A program made the translations under genes and the position numbers. Positions 56,087-63,911 of a DNA stretch of 64,000 bases are shown here, piece by piece. The notes beneath the pieces were generated by a model, which did no database searches, was not told where the DNA came from, and saw nothing but the letters and a program-made list of their open reading frames with translations. The stretch's first letter is position 1. Each line of letters opens with the position of its first letter. This DNA comes from DASYCK01 sp036500205. Its GTDB lineage: Bacteria > Myxococcota_A > Polyangia > Fen-1088. The stretch is taken from contig DASYCK010000079.1 of NCBI GenBank assembly GCA_036500205.1, positions 46,386 through 110,385 on the forward strand, read 5' to 3'.

Positions 56087-57531
56087 CGGGGGCGACGCTC
56101 CATGACGATGCCGAGCCGCTCCATCCGTCGGTAGAGCGCCTGACGGGACAGGCCCATCTCGGCGGCCGCCTTGGCGACGACGCCGCCCGCCCGCAACAGC
56201 GCCTCCTCGATGCCGGCCCGTTCGGCCACGCTGGCTTCGTCCAGCGCCACCGGCGCACGCGGCGCGCCGGCGCTGGCCAGCGAAGGCAGCGGCCCCGACG
56301 GTGTCGCCTTGCGAGACTCGGGCCGGGTGCCTGCCACGGGGAGCCCCAGATCGGAGGCCGTGATGACGTCGGACGTCTCCACCAGCACCGCCCGCTGAAT
56401 GCGGTTCTGCAGCTCGCGCACGTTGCCCGAGAACTCGTGGTTCACCAGCGCCGCGCGCGCGTCGTCGCCGAACCGCATGGGGGGCTTCCCCTCCTTCGCC
56501 ACGTGGCGGGCCAGGAAGTGCTCGGCCAGCGGGGTGATGTCATCGGGGCGATCGGCGAGCGGTGGCACGAACAGCTCGATGACGTTCAGACGAAAGAACA
56601 GATCCTCGCGAAACTGCCCCGACGCGATGGCGCGAGGCAGATCGACGTTGGTGGCGCTGATCAGGCGCACGTTCGCCTGGCGGGTCGTCGAGGAGCCGAG
56701 CCGTTCGAACTCGCCTGTTTGCAGCACCCGCAGCAGCTTCGCCTGCGCCACCAGCGGCAAGGTCCCCAGCTCGTCCAGGAACAGCGTGCCTCCGTCGGCC
56801 GCCTCGAAGCGCCCCACCCGCAGCTTCGTGGCTCCGGTGAAGGCGCCCGCCTCGGCGCCGAACAGCTCGGCCTCGAACAGATTCTCCGGCAAGGCCCCCA
56901 CGTTCACGCGCACGAACGGCCGGTCGCGCCGCCGCGAGTTCGCCTGGACGATCTCGGCGAGCTTCTCCTTCCCCGAGCCGTTCGGTCCGGTGATCAGCAC
57001 CGGCACGTCCGACGGCGCGATGCTGACCGCCAGCCGCACCACCTCGTGCATCTGCGGGCTGGCGTAGATCACCTCGCGCAGGTCGTGCTTCTCCGCCAGG
57101 CTGCGGCGGGCCCGGTTCCCCTGGGCGCGCAGGCGCGTGTTCTCCTGGCGCAGCGCTCGCAGGTTGACCAGGTTCGTCACCGTGCGCACCAGCTTGTCGT
57201 CGTCCCAGGGCTTGGCGATGTAGTCGGCGGCCCCTTCTTTCGTCAGTGACACCGCCGTCTCCAGCGCCGTCCAGGCCGTCATCAGCAGCACCGGCATGTC
57301 GGCGTCGAGCGCGCGAATCGTGCGAAACAGCCGGGCCCCCTCCGCCCCGTCGGTGTTCTCCTGGGTGAAGTTCATGTCCTGCACCACGGCGCCGATGTCC
57401 TCCGTGGCCAGCAGGTGCAGCCCCTCATCGGGGGAGCTGACCGACAGCGCCGGCAGGCCATGCACCTCGAACAGCGTCTCCAGCGCCGTTCGCACGGCCG
57501 GCTGATCGTCGATGATGAGCACCTTCAACAT
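56083..57531 (-). CDS. Sigma54-dependent response regulator (NtrC family)
   Basis: This 482-residue regulator has three domains. The receiver (about 1-120) has phospho-acceptor Asp52 in VVQDMNF and the Lys of AKPWDDD. The AAA+ sigma54-interaction domain (about 155-390) has Walker A-like GPNGSGKE (182-189), the loop GAFTGA (229-234), and LFLDELGTLPLVAQAKLLRV. The C-terminal Fis-type helix-turn-helix ends with AAAEMGLSRQALYRRMERLG. A perfect AAGGAG site precedes ATG 57531. It is coupled to the kinase gene. It should activate sigma54 promoters after phosphorylation. The normal GESGTGKE P-loop is changed to GPNGSGKE, a mild variation. Confidence 0.95.
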   Translation of the reverse strand: MLKVLIIDDQPAVRTALETLFEVHGLPALSVSSPDEGLHLLATEDIGAVVQDMNFTQENTDGAEGARLFRTIRALDADMPVLLMTAWTALETAVSLTKEGAADYIAKPWDDDKLVRTVTNLVNLRALRQENTRLRAQGNRARRSLAEKHDLREVIYASPQMHEVVRLAVSIAPSDVPVLITGPNGSGKEKLAEIVQANSRRRDRPFVRVNVGALPENLFEAELFGAEAGAFTGATKLRVGRFEAADGGTLFLDELGTLPLVAQAKLLRVLQTGEFERLGSSTTRQANVRLISATNVDLPRAIASGQFREDLFFRLNVIELFVPPLADRPDDITPLAEHFLARHVAKEGKPPMRFGDDARAALVNHEFSGNVRELQNRIQRAVLVETSDVITASDLGLPVAGTRPESRKATPSGPLPSLASAGAPRAPVALDEASVAERAGIEEALLRAGGVVAKAAAEMGLSRQALYRRMERLGIVMERRPR

Positions 57532-57646
57532 GAACGTCTCCTTGGAGCGCGTGGGCACATCTAGAGAGTACGCCCGAGCTCGCCTGACGGAACGCCCTTG
57601 ACCTCGAGCGCCTGGATCACGACCGCGCAAGATGCTGGCGAGGCAT

Positions 57647-58414
57647 TCATTGAACCTCGAACCGGCAGGTGTAGTTCACGAACGTCGACACGGCGCGGGC
57701 CTGGCGATCGACCGGGGGCGACCAGATCGATCCACGCAACGTCGTCTGGCAGGCGGCGCCGAAGCCGGGCTCCGACTCGCTGAGCAGCGCCAGCTCGCAC
57801 ACGTGGCCGTCGGGAAGGATGCGCGCGTGGACCACGGCGCGCCCGGCGATACCCTTGCTGCGGGCCGCCGCAGGATAGGCGCGCGCCAGCGCCGGGGCGA
57901 GGTCCGGCGCCACCGGGGCACGCGACAGATCGGCGGCCGCCACCACCGGCGGGCCAGCGTGGCGAACGACGTCGGGGCCATCGCCGTCGACGTTGCGATG
58001 GGTGACGCGCGCACCGGCGCGACCGACAGCGCCGTGCATCGTCTCTCCGTTTCCGGTGGCGCTCGCCCAGCCGGGACCGGCGCCGTCGTTGGTCATGGTC
58101 ACGCCCGTGAAGTCGGCCGGGGACTCGGCGGAGGGGGGCGGCGCGCTCGGGGCCTGGGGCGGAGGGGGCGCCGCCTTGGCCCGCGCGGGGTGCGCCATCG
58201 CGAGCCGCGGGGCAGGCTTGTCGGCCTTGGGCGCCGCGGGGGGCTGAACCGCCTTCGCGCTCTGCACCGACATCTCGACCAGCGTCGGAGGGCGGGGCCG
58301 CTTGCGCCCGAACCCATCGTCGCGGTGTCCCAGCCCGCCGAAGGCGACGGCGTGCAGACCGAGGCTGGTCACCACCACCGCGCTCCAGAGCGCCATCTCG
58401 GTTCGTTTTCGCAT
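57647..58414 (-). CDS. tonB: TonB-family energy transducer
   Basis: This 255-residue protein starts at ATG 58414 (MRKRTEMALWSAVVVTSLG) with one N-terminal transmembrane segment (about 7-26). A Pro/Ala/Lys-rich spacer (about 50-110) reaches across the periplasm. The C-terminal TonB-type domain contains GRAVVHARILPDGHVCELAL, then LRGSIWSPPVDRQARAVSTF. Three Cys in this domain (GHVC, AACQ, NYTC) are unusual and could form a disulfide. A GAGG site precedes the ATG. With ExbD and ExbB upstream it forms the energising complex for outer membrane receptors. No receptor gene is in the window. Confidence 0.9.
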   Translation of the reverse strand: MRKRTEMALWSAVVVTSLGLHAVAFGGLGHRDDGFGRKRPRPPTLVEMSVQSAKAVQPPAAPKADKPAPRLAMAHPARAKAAPPPPQAPSAPPPSAESPADFTGVTMTNDGAGPGWASATGNGETMHGAVGRAGARVTHRNVDGDGPDVVRHAGPPVVAAADLSRAPVAPDLAPALARAYPAAARSKGIAGRAVVHARILPDGHVCELALLSESEPGFGAACQTTLRGSIWSPPVDRQARAVSTFVNYTCRFEVQ

Positions 58415-58459
58415 GACGGGATCCTCGTGACTGGAAGGGATGATGGGCAAGGCGGGCCG

Positions 58460-58876
58460 TCAGCGCTTGGCGAGGTCTTCGGGGTCGACGTTGATGGCGA
58501 ACTTCGTGACGTTCTCGCGTCGCAACAGATCGATGACGTGGATGACGTTCGAGTGGGTGGTGCGACCGTCGGCGGCGATCACGGCGCGCGTCTCGGGGTC
58601 GGCGTCGTGCGCGCGCTTGATGCGGGCCCGCAGGGCCGGCTCGCCGATCGGCTCGGCGTCGAGGAACGTCTTGCCGTCCTTGTCGATCGACACCGTCAAG
58701 GTGGTGGGCGTCCCCTCCCCGGTCGCCCCCTTGGGGAGCTCGACCGGGATGGCGCGCGACACCACGTAGCTGGCCGTGACCATCAGGATGACCAGCAGCA
58801 CCAAGGTGATGTCGACCAGCGGGGTGACGTTGATGCCGGTGATCATCTCGTCGTCGGAAGAAGCTGAAGCGGCCAT
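58460..58876 (-). CDS. exbD: ExbD/TolR-type proton channel subunit
   Basis: This 138-residue inner-membrane subunit has the N-terminal motif INVTPLVDITLVLLVILMVT (15-34), with the essential Asp22 in the transmembrane helix. A periplasmic domain follows with DAEPIGEPALRARI and RTTHSNVIHVIDLLRRENVT. An AGGAG site precedes ATG 58876. It lies 45 bases upstream of tonB and downstream of exbB, in the common order exbB-exbD-tonB on this strand. The set works by proton-driven rotation to power TonB; TolR use is possible but no tolA or tolB is present. Confidence 0.94.
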   Translation of the reverse strand: MAASASSDDEMITGINVTPLVDITLVLLVILMVTASYVVSRAIPVELPKGATGEGTPTTLTVSIDKDGKTFLDAEPIGEPALRARIKRAHDADPETRAVIAADGRTTHSNVIHVIDLLRRENVTKFAINVDPEDLAKR

Positions 58877-58921
58877 GGGATCTCCTGTCGTGAGGCAGAC
58901 AAAAAAAGAAGGTGAGCGGCC

Positions 58922-59569
58922 TCAGGCGCGCGGCGCGGAGACGCGCTTGTCGGCCTTGAGGAACGCCAGAACGTCCTTGCCGAACGCGTCGGCGCGCCCC
59001 AGCCGCGCCTTGATGATGCGCTGGAAGGTGTTGAAGAACGCGATGGCGGGCAGCGCCACCAGGATGCCGATGGCGGTGGCCACCAGCGCCTCCCCCACCT
59101 CCGTCATCAACCCGGCCGTCACCTTGCCGGCGCTGTCGTTCAGCGAATGAAAGGCGCGGATGATGCCGATGACCGTCCCCAGCAGGCCGATGAACGGCGC
59201 GTTCGCGCCCAAGGTCCCCAGAAACGCCAGGCGCCGCTCCATGCGCAGCTTGGCCAGCTGCATGGCGCCGCTCATGCGCTCCTCGGCCGAGGCGCTGCCG
59301 TCGTTCGGGTCTTGCAACCCCGCGGCGATGATGCCCGCCACGTGCGACGGGGACTGCTCGAGGCGGGCCCGGGCGCCCGCGACATCCCCGGCCCGCAACA
59401 GGCCGAGGATCTGTACCCGCAGCTTGCGGACGTTCTCGCTGGTGCGGATCAGGTAGATGGCGCGCTCCAGGGCGACGGCGACGCCCCCGACGGAGAGCCC
59501 GACGAGCAGCCACATGATCCAGGTGGCCCCCATCATCGCGAAGCCGGTCAATTTCTGTTGAATGTCCAT
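58922..59569 (-). CDS. exbB: ExbB/MotA/TolQ-type proton channel subunit
   Basis: This 215-residue protein has three transmembrane segments: TWIMWLLVGLSVGGVAVALE (about 16-35), FLGTLGANAPFIGLLGTVIG (about 115-134) and VGEALVATAIGILVALPAIA (about 156-175). The last two contain the MotA/TolQ/ExbB signature, with the LLGTVIGI turn and Thr-rich helix. A cytoplasmic loop connects the first two. A GGAG site precedes ATG 59569. It is the first gene of exbB-exbD-tonB. The 199-base gap upstream contains the GGACA/TGTCC cluster, the likely control region. Confidence 0.94.
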   Translation of the reverse strand: MDIQQKLTGFAMMGATWIMWLLVGLSVGGVAVALERAIYLIRTSENVRKLRVQILGLLRAGDVAGARARLEQSPSHVAGIIAAGLQDPNDGSASAEERMSGAMQLAKLRMERRLAFLGTLGANAPFIGLLGTVIGIIRAFHSLNDSAGKVTAGLMTEVGEALVATAIGILVALPAIAFFNTFQRIIKARLGRADAFGKDVLAFLKADKRVSAPRA

Positions 59570-59720
59570 GGGTGATCTCCGTGCGCGAGCGAGCTGTTGG
59601 AAGCGGTCTCGCGGGATGCGGCGACCGCTCTTGTTGCACCGGCTCTCAGCACCTGGCGTGCCAACCCCGAACAGCGCGAATCGGGGCCTTTCCCGCGCGG
59701 GCGAGCAGGCGAACGGGGGC

Positions 59721-59751
59721 GGACAAAGCAGCTGTCCGCGGACAGGTGTCC
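59721..59751. promoter_or_regulatory. Array of four alternating GGACA/TGTCC half-sites upstream of exbB
   Basis: GGACA (59721-59725), TGTCC (59733-59737), GGACA (59740-59744) and TGTCC (59747-59751) alternate within 31 bases. The central CTGTCCGCGGACAG (59732-59745) is a perfect 14-bp palindrome, and GGACA-GG-TGTCC is a second overlapping one. It lies about 150 bases upstream of the exbB start and just beyond the hemW stop. A regulator binding cooperatively is the favoured reading; a folded terminator for hemW is the alternative, though no T-tract is present. It does not look like a classical Fur box. Confidence 0.55.
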
Positions 59752-59768
59752 GGTTCAGTCGCGGCCGC

Positions 59769-61013
59769 TCAGCGCCAGAGGCGGGTCGCCACGTCGTCGG
59801 CGAACAGGAACCCCGACGCCGTGGGACGGAGCGCGGTGGCGGTCACCTCCAGCCAGCCCCGCTCGACGCACGCGCGTATCCCCGCTTCCCGCCCCACGAC
59901 CGGATCCGCGCCGAAGCGAAGCGCGTGGGAGGCGCGATCGATCCCGTCCGCCGTCCGCAGCGCCAGCCAGACCGCCTCGTTCTCCAGGTCGGAGCCCGCG
60001 CGCCGCTCGGCCTGCGCGGGGGTCGGCGAACCGGCGCCGATCGTCATCGCCTTGAAGTAGGTGTCGGTGGCGCGCGGATTGGAGAATCGCCAGCCGCTCC
60101 CGTCGGCGAGCGGCCGAAACGAGGCCGCCGACGCCCCCACGCCCAGGTAAGGCGCCCCGGTCCAGTAGAGGCTGTTGTGAACGGCACGCTTTCCGGGGCG
60201 CGCGTAGCTCGACACCTCGTACTGCGCCAGCCCGGCCGAGGCCAGCGCATCGCGCACCAGCTCCTGCATCGTCGCCACCAGGTCCCCCTCGGGGACGACG
60301 AGGTCGCCCTTGCGCGCCCGCGCGCCGAACGGCGTGCCGCGCTCGATCGTCAGCGCATACGCCGACACGTGCTCGGGTCGAAGGGCCAGCACGCCATCGA
60401 TGGACCGGCGCCAGTCGTCGACCGATTGCCCCGGCAGGCCGAACATCAGATCGACGGAGATGTTGTCGAAGCCCGCCGCGCGCGCGGCGCGAACGGCCGC
60501 CGGGCCGGCGGCGCCGTCATGGTTGCGGCCGAGCGCCCCCAGCAGGCGATCGTCGAGCGCCTGCAATCCCAGCGACAGGCGATTCACGCCGGCGCGGCGC
60601 CAGGCCTCGGCCCGGGCGCCGTCGACCTCTCCCGGGTTCGCCTCGACGGTGAGCTCGAGCGACGACGCCTCCGCGGCGAACGCCGCGCGGCCCGCCGCGA
60701 TGACCCGCGCCAGCGCGTCGGCCCGCCACAGCCCGGGCGTCCCACCCCCGAAATACACCGACACCAGCCGCGACGTCGCAGTACGGAACCAGGGCGCGCG
60801 CGCGGCCAGCTCGGCGCTCACCGCATCGGCGTAGCGATCGTGCGGAATGTCGGCGCGCGCGTCGACCGCGAAGTCGCAGTACGGGCAGTGGACGCTGCAG
60901 AACGGAAAGTGAACGTACAGCCCGACACGGTCGGCGGCGGCGAGCTCACCGGCGCCGAGCGTCTGGGGCGTGACGGTCGCCCGATCCCGTCGTCGAATCG
61001 ACGTGACCGTCAT
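59769..61013 (-). CDS. hemW: HemW-type radical SAM heme chaperone
   Basis: This 414-residue cytoplasmic protein is of the HemW/HemN-like radical SAM family. VHFPFCSVHCPYCDF has the CxxxCxxC cluster (Cys39, 43, 46) and the extra Cys-rich N-terminal pattern. GGGTPGLW, LELTVEANPGEVDG and NRLSLGLQALDD are family blocks, and the HemW_C-like tail is present. HemW delivers heme to respiratory enzymes and lacks the extra features of the coproporphyrinogen dehydrogenase HemN. Start ATG 61013 is 16 bases after gltX. The role fits the hemE-hemH-hemY cluster 27 kb away. Confidence 0.92.
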   Translation of the reverse strand: MTVTSIRRRDRATVTPQTLGAGELAAADRVGLYVHFPFCSVHCPYCDFAVDARADIPHDRYADAVSAELAARAPWFRTATSRLVSVYFGGGTPGLWRADALARVIAAGRAAFAAEASSLELTVEANPGEVDGARAEAWRRAGVNRLSLGLQALDDRLLGALGRNHDGAAGPAAVRAARAAGFDNISVDLMFGLPGQSVDDWRRSIDGVLALRPEHVSAYALTIERGTPFGARARKGDLVVPEGDLVATMQELVRDALASAGLAQYEVSSYARPGKRAVHNSLYWTGAPYLGVGASAASFRPLADGSGWRFSNPRATDTYFKAMTIGAGSPTPAQAERRAGSDLENEAVWLALRTADGIDRASHALRFGADPVVGREAGIRACVERGWLEVTATALRPTASGFLFADDVATRLWR

Positions 61014-61029
61014 TCCACACTCCCCACCC

Positions 61030-62526
61030 TCAGCGCGCGGCGGCGGGCGCGGGCGCGACGGCCGGCGCGGGCATCTTGCGGACGTACTCGGCGCACAGCC
61101 GCACGCGCCGGCGCACCAGCTCGCGCCCCAGCCCCACCAGGGTCTCGAACAGGGGGGGCGTGGCCCGCTTGGCGCTGACGGCCAGCCGCAGCAACATGAA
61201 CAGCTCCTTCGTCGTCCAGCCGGCCTGGGCGGCGAAGGCGCGCGACATGGCGTCGAGGCTGGCGGCGGAGAACGGCCGCAGGGTGTCCAGCGCCTCGCCG
61301 AAGGCGATCAGGCACTCGTGCACGTCCTTGGGCAGTCGCCCCTTGGGCAGCAGGTCCTTGGCCACGGGCGCGTAGTCGAGATCGCCCGAGAAGAAGATGT
61401 CGGTCAACGGGATGAACTCGTCGAGCCGCTGGATCCGCTCGCGCACCAGGGGCACCAGCGATTGCAGATGCTTGTCGTTCATGCGCCACTGCCGCAGCCG
61501 CGCCACGATGGCCGCGTCGTCGAGCGCGCGCAGGTAGTCGGCGTTCATCGCCGACAGCTTCACCAGATCGAACACCGGACCGCCCAGGCTGACCCGGTCC
61601 CACGAGAACGCCGACACCATCTCGGCGAGGTCGAACTTCTCGCGGTCGCCGGAGATCGACCAGCCCATGGTCCCCAGGAAGTTCACCAGCGCCTCGGGCA
61701 GGAAGCCGGCGTCCTGGTAGTAGTCGAGCGAGACCGGGTTCTTCCGCTTCGATATCTTCGACTTGTCGGCGTTGCGCAGCAACGGCATGTGGATCCACTG
61801 CGGCGCCTGCCACCCGAACGCCTGATACAGCACCACGTGCTTGGGCGTGGACGACAGCCACTCCTCGGCGCGGATCACGTGCGTGATCTCCATCAGATGA
61901 TCGTCGACGACGTTGGCGAAGTGATAGGTGGGGAACCCGTCGCTCTTCAGCAGGATCTGGTCGTCGACCTGGGTATTCTCGAACTTCACCTCGCCGCGCA
62001 GGCGATCGACGAACACCGTCTCGCCGGTGCGGGGCATCGCCATGCGCACGACGTGCGACTCGCCGGCCGCCGCCCGCCCCTCGGACTCCTCGCGCGGGCG
62101 CCCCCGGCACAGGCCGTCATAGCCGACGAACAGCCCCTGGCGGCGCTGCTCGTGGCGCACGGCCTCCAGGCGCTCCGCCGTGCAGAAGCAGCGATAGGCG
62201 GCGCCGGACGCCAGCAGCGTCTTGATCTCGCGCTGGTAGATCTCGAGACGCTCGGACTGGCGGTAGGGGCCGTAGGCGCCGCCGATGTCCGGCCCTTCGT
62301 CCCAGGCCAGCCCCACCCAGCCGAGCGCGCGCAAGATCGCCGCCTCCGACTCGGGCGTCGAACGGGTGCGGTCCGTGTCCTCGATGCGAAGCACGAACTT
62401 TCCGCTCTGGTGCTTCGCGAACGCGTAGTTGAACAGGGCGATGTACGCCGTCCCCACGTGGGGATCGCCGGTGGGCGACGGGGCGATGCGAACACGGACG
62501 GGCCGGGGGCTTTCGGGGCTGGACAT
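61030..62526 (-). CDS. gltX: Glutamyl-tRNA synthetase
   Basis: This 498-residue class I synthetase charges tRNA-Glu, whose product also feeds heme synthesis through glutamyl-tRNA reductase. The HIGH-type motif is APSPTGDPHVGTAY (22-25), and the KMSKS-type motif is KSKISKRKN (about 255-263). RIEDTDRTR and the SDGFPTYHFANVVDDHLMEI strand set are family-specific. A Cys cluster (YRCFCT, GLC) sits where zinc-binding GluRS enzymes have theirs. The Ala/Pro tail is not conserved. ATG 62526 faces the divergent mgtC-like gene across 82 bases. It may be co-transcribed with hemW. Confidence 0.97.
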   Translation of the reverse strand: MSSPESPRPVRVRIAPSPTGDPHVGTAYIALFNYAFAKHQSGKFVLRIEDTDRTRSTPESEAAILRALGWVGLAWDEGPDIGGAYGPYRQSERLEIYQREIKTLLASGAAYRCFCTAERLEAVRHEQRRQGLFVGYDGLCRGRPREESEGRAAAGESHVVRMAMPRTGETVFVDRLRGEVKFENTQVDDQILLKSDGFPTYHFANVVDDHLMEITHVIRAEEWLSSTPKHVVLYQAFGWQAPQWIHMPLLRNADKSKISKRKNPVSLDYYQDAGFLPEALVNFLGTMGWSISGDREKFDLAEMVSAFSWDRVSLGGPVFDLVKLSAMNADYLRALDDAAIVARLRQWRMNDKHLQSLVPLVRERIQRLDEFIPLTDIFFSGDLDYAPVAKDLLPKGRLPKDVHECLIAFGEALDTLRPFSAASLDAMSRAFAAQAGWTTKELFMLLRLAVSAKRATPPLFETLVGLGRELVRRRVRLCAEYVRKMPAPAVAPAPAAAR

Positions 62527-62608
62527 GACGGGTCCGTTTCATACCACGGCGGCCATGGCCCGAGCGCCCCGCGCGCGATGGCGCGCGGCGCCTTATACTG
62601 GTGCGATC

Positions 62609-63289
62609 GTGTGGCACGACCACCTGGAGAATCTGCTGCGCATCCTGCTGGGGACCCTGCTGGGCGGCGCCATCGGCTACGAGCGCGACCTGCACGGACG
62701 CCCCGCCGGCCTGCGGACGCACACCATCGTCGCGCTGGCGTCCGCGACGTTCATGGTGGTGTCGACCCGGTTCGTGTTCGCGCAACATTACGGCCCCGGC
62801 GATCTGGTCTCGGTCGATGCGTCGCGCATCGCCGCCTCGGTCGTGTCGGGCATCGGCTTCCTGGGCGCCGGCGCCATCCTGCGCACGGGACTCACCATAA
62901 AAGGGCTGACCACGGCCGCGGGGCTCTGGCTGGTGGCCGCCATCGGAATGGCCGCCGGCGGGGGGATGTACGCCGAGAGCGTGTTCGTGACGGTCATCGG
63001 GCTGTCGGCGCTGACCTTGCTGCGCCGGTTCGAGGACCGCGGCGGTCCGGTGGCCCGTCAACGCGTGACGGTGGTCGTCGACGAGGCGCTCTCCCCCGTC
63101 ACGGCGATCGCCGATGCGCTCACCCGCGCGGGCGCGGTCTTCTCGCAGGAGGAGTACGAACGGCAGAGCGACGGCCGCCTGCAACTGCGGTTCGAGGTCC
63201 GCACCACGGGCCCCATCCACAACCACGAGCTGGCGAAGTCGCTGGAAGGTGTCGCCGGCGTTCGGAGTCTGAAGATCGAGCGTCTGTAA
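62609..63289 (+). CDS. mgtC: MgtC/SapB-family membrane protein
   Basis: This 226-residue inner-membrane protein starts at GTG 62609 (read as M, then WHDHLENLLRILLG). Four to five hydrophobic segments follow, with signatures GGAIGYERDLHGRPAGLRTH, SGIGFLGAGAILRTGLTIKG and LTTAAGLWLVAAIGMAAGGG that define the family. A cytoplasmic C-terminal domain of about 80 residues (VTVVVDEALSPVTAIADALT) is present. TATACT at 62594-62599 lies just 10 bases upstream, so the mRNA may be leaderless or nearly so. A hairpin at 62569-62588 (CCGCGCGC/GCGCGCGG) precedes it. MgtC proteins help growth at low magnesium and bind ATP synthase in pathogens; here only the family can be claimed. The mgtE gene is 20 kb away. 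Confidence 0.9.
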   Translation: MWHDHLENLLRILLGTLLGGAIGYERDLHGRPAGLRTHTIVALASATFMVVSTRFVFAQHYGPGDLVSVDASRIAASVVSGIGFLGAGAILRTGLTIKGLTTAAGLWLVAAIGMAAGGGMYAESVFVTVIGLSALTLLRRFEDRGGPVARQRVTVVVDEALSPVTAIADALTRAGAVFSQEEYERQSDGRLQLRFEVRTTGPIHNHELAKSLEGVAGVRSLKIERL

Positions 63290-63299
63290 CGGGCGCCCT

Positions 63300-63911
63300 T
63301 CAGGGAAGCAGGATGCGGCCTGGCGCGGGGCTGCGGGGCGCGTCGGGGTCGGCGCCGTCCTGCGTATGGCAGCTGTTGCAATCGCCGGTCGTCTGCTCGT
63401 CGATCATCTCGCGGGTTCGCCCCTCGAAGGTGAGCTTGGCCCGGTAGGGATAGGTGAAGCCGGCCAGCTCGGCGTAGAAGTTCCCGCCCGGGTTCACCGT
63501 GGTGGTGAACGTCATTCCCCGGGCGTCGGTCACCTCGACGACGGCCCCCGAAGCGGCCGCCCCGGCGCAATAGTCGGGCTCGTGCGCCGTCGGATACGCC
63601 GTACCCGAGAACGAGAACACCGGCGCGTCTTCCTCGCCCGAGGCCGAGTTCTCGTCGAGGTGGCAGGGGATGCAGGCCCGGCCGGGCGCCATCTCGGGCG
63701 CCGGCTGGTAGTTGGGATCGAGGAGCACGCCGCTGGTGCAGACGGGCGCGACCGCGTACGGGTCGGGCGCGTTGGCCTCGTCGCCGCAGGCCGATGCCAG
63801 CAGCAGAAGCAGGCCCAGCGTCGCGCAGCCGGTCCCCGGGGATTTCCCCCGCCCGGAGGACCAGCACGACACGACAGACCTGCGGCCGACGTCGTTTGCC
63901 ACGTTCCGCAT
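63300..63911 (-). CDS. Exported lipoprotein with two CxxCH heme motifs
   Basis: This 203-residue protein has a signal sequence ending LLASAC (Cys42) after a long N-region. Two c-type heme motifs follow: CIPCH (about residue 81) and CNSCH (about 178). Between them a beta-sandwich-like segment (VVEVTDARGMTFTTTVNPGG, then NFYAELAGFTYPYRAKLTFE) resembles a carboxypeptidase-regulatory-like domain, an unusual insertion. ATG 63911 shares one base with the stop of the upstream partial gene (TGATG); GTG 63914 is adjacent. It is probably a periplasmic electron carrier or surface cytochrome. It converges on mgtC. Confidence 0.78.
   Translation of the reverse strand: MRNVANDVGRRSVVSCWSSGRGKSPGTGCATLGLLLLLASACGDEANAPDPYAVAPVCTSGVLLDPNYQPAPEMAPGRACIPCHLDENSASGEEDAPVFSFSGTAYPTAHEPDYCAGAAASGAVVEVTDARGMTFTTTVNPGGNFYAELAGFTYPYRAKLTFEGRTREMIDEQTTGDCNSCHTQDGADPDAPRSPAPGRILLP

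Noticed and set aside
57532..57646. A sigma54 (-24/-12) promoter upstream of the response regulator
   Set aside because: No GG-N10-GC element in the correct phase was found in the 115-base gap.
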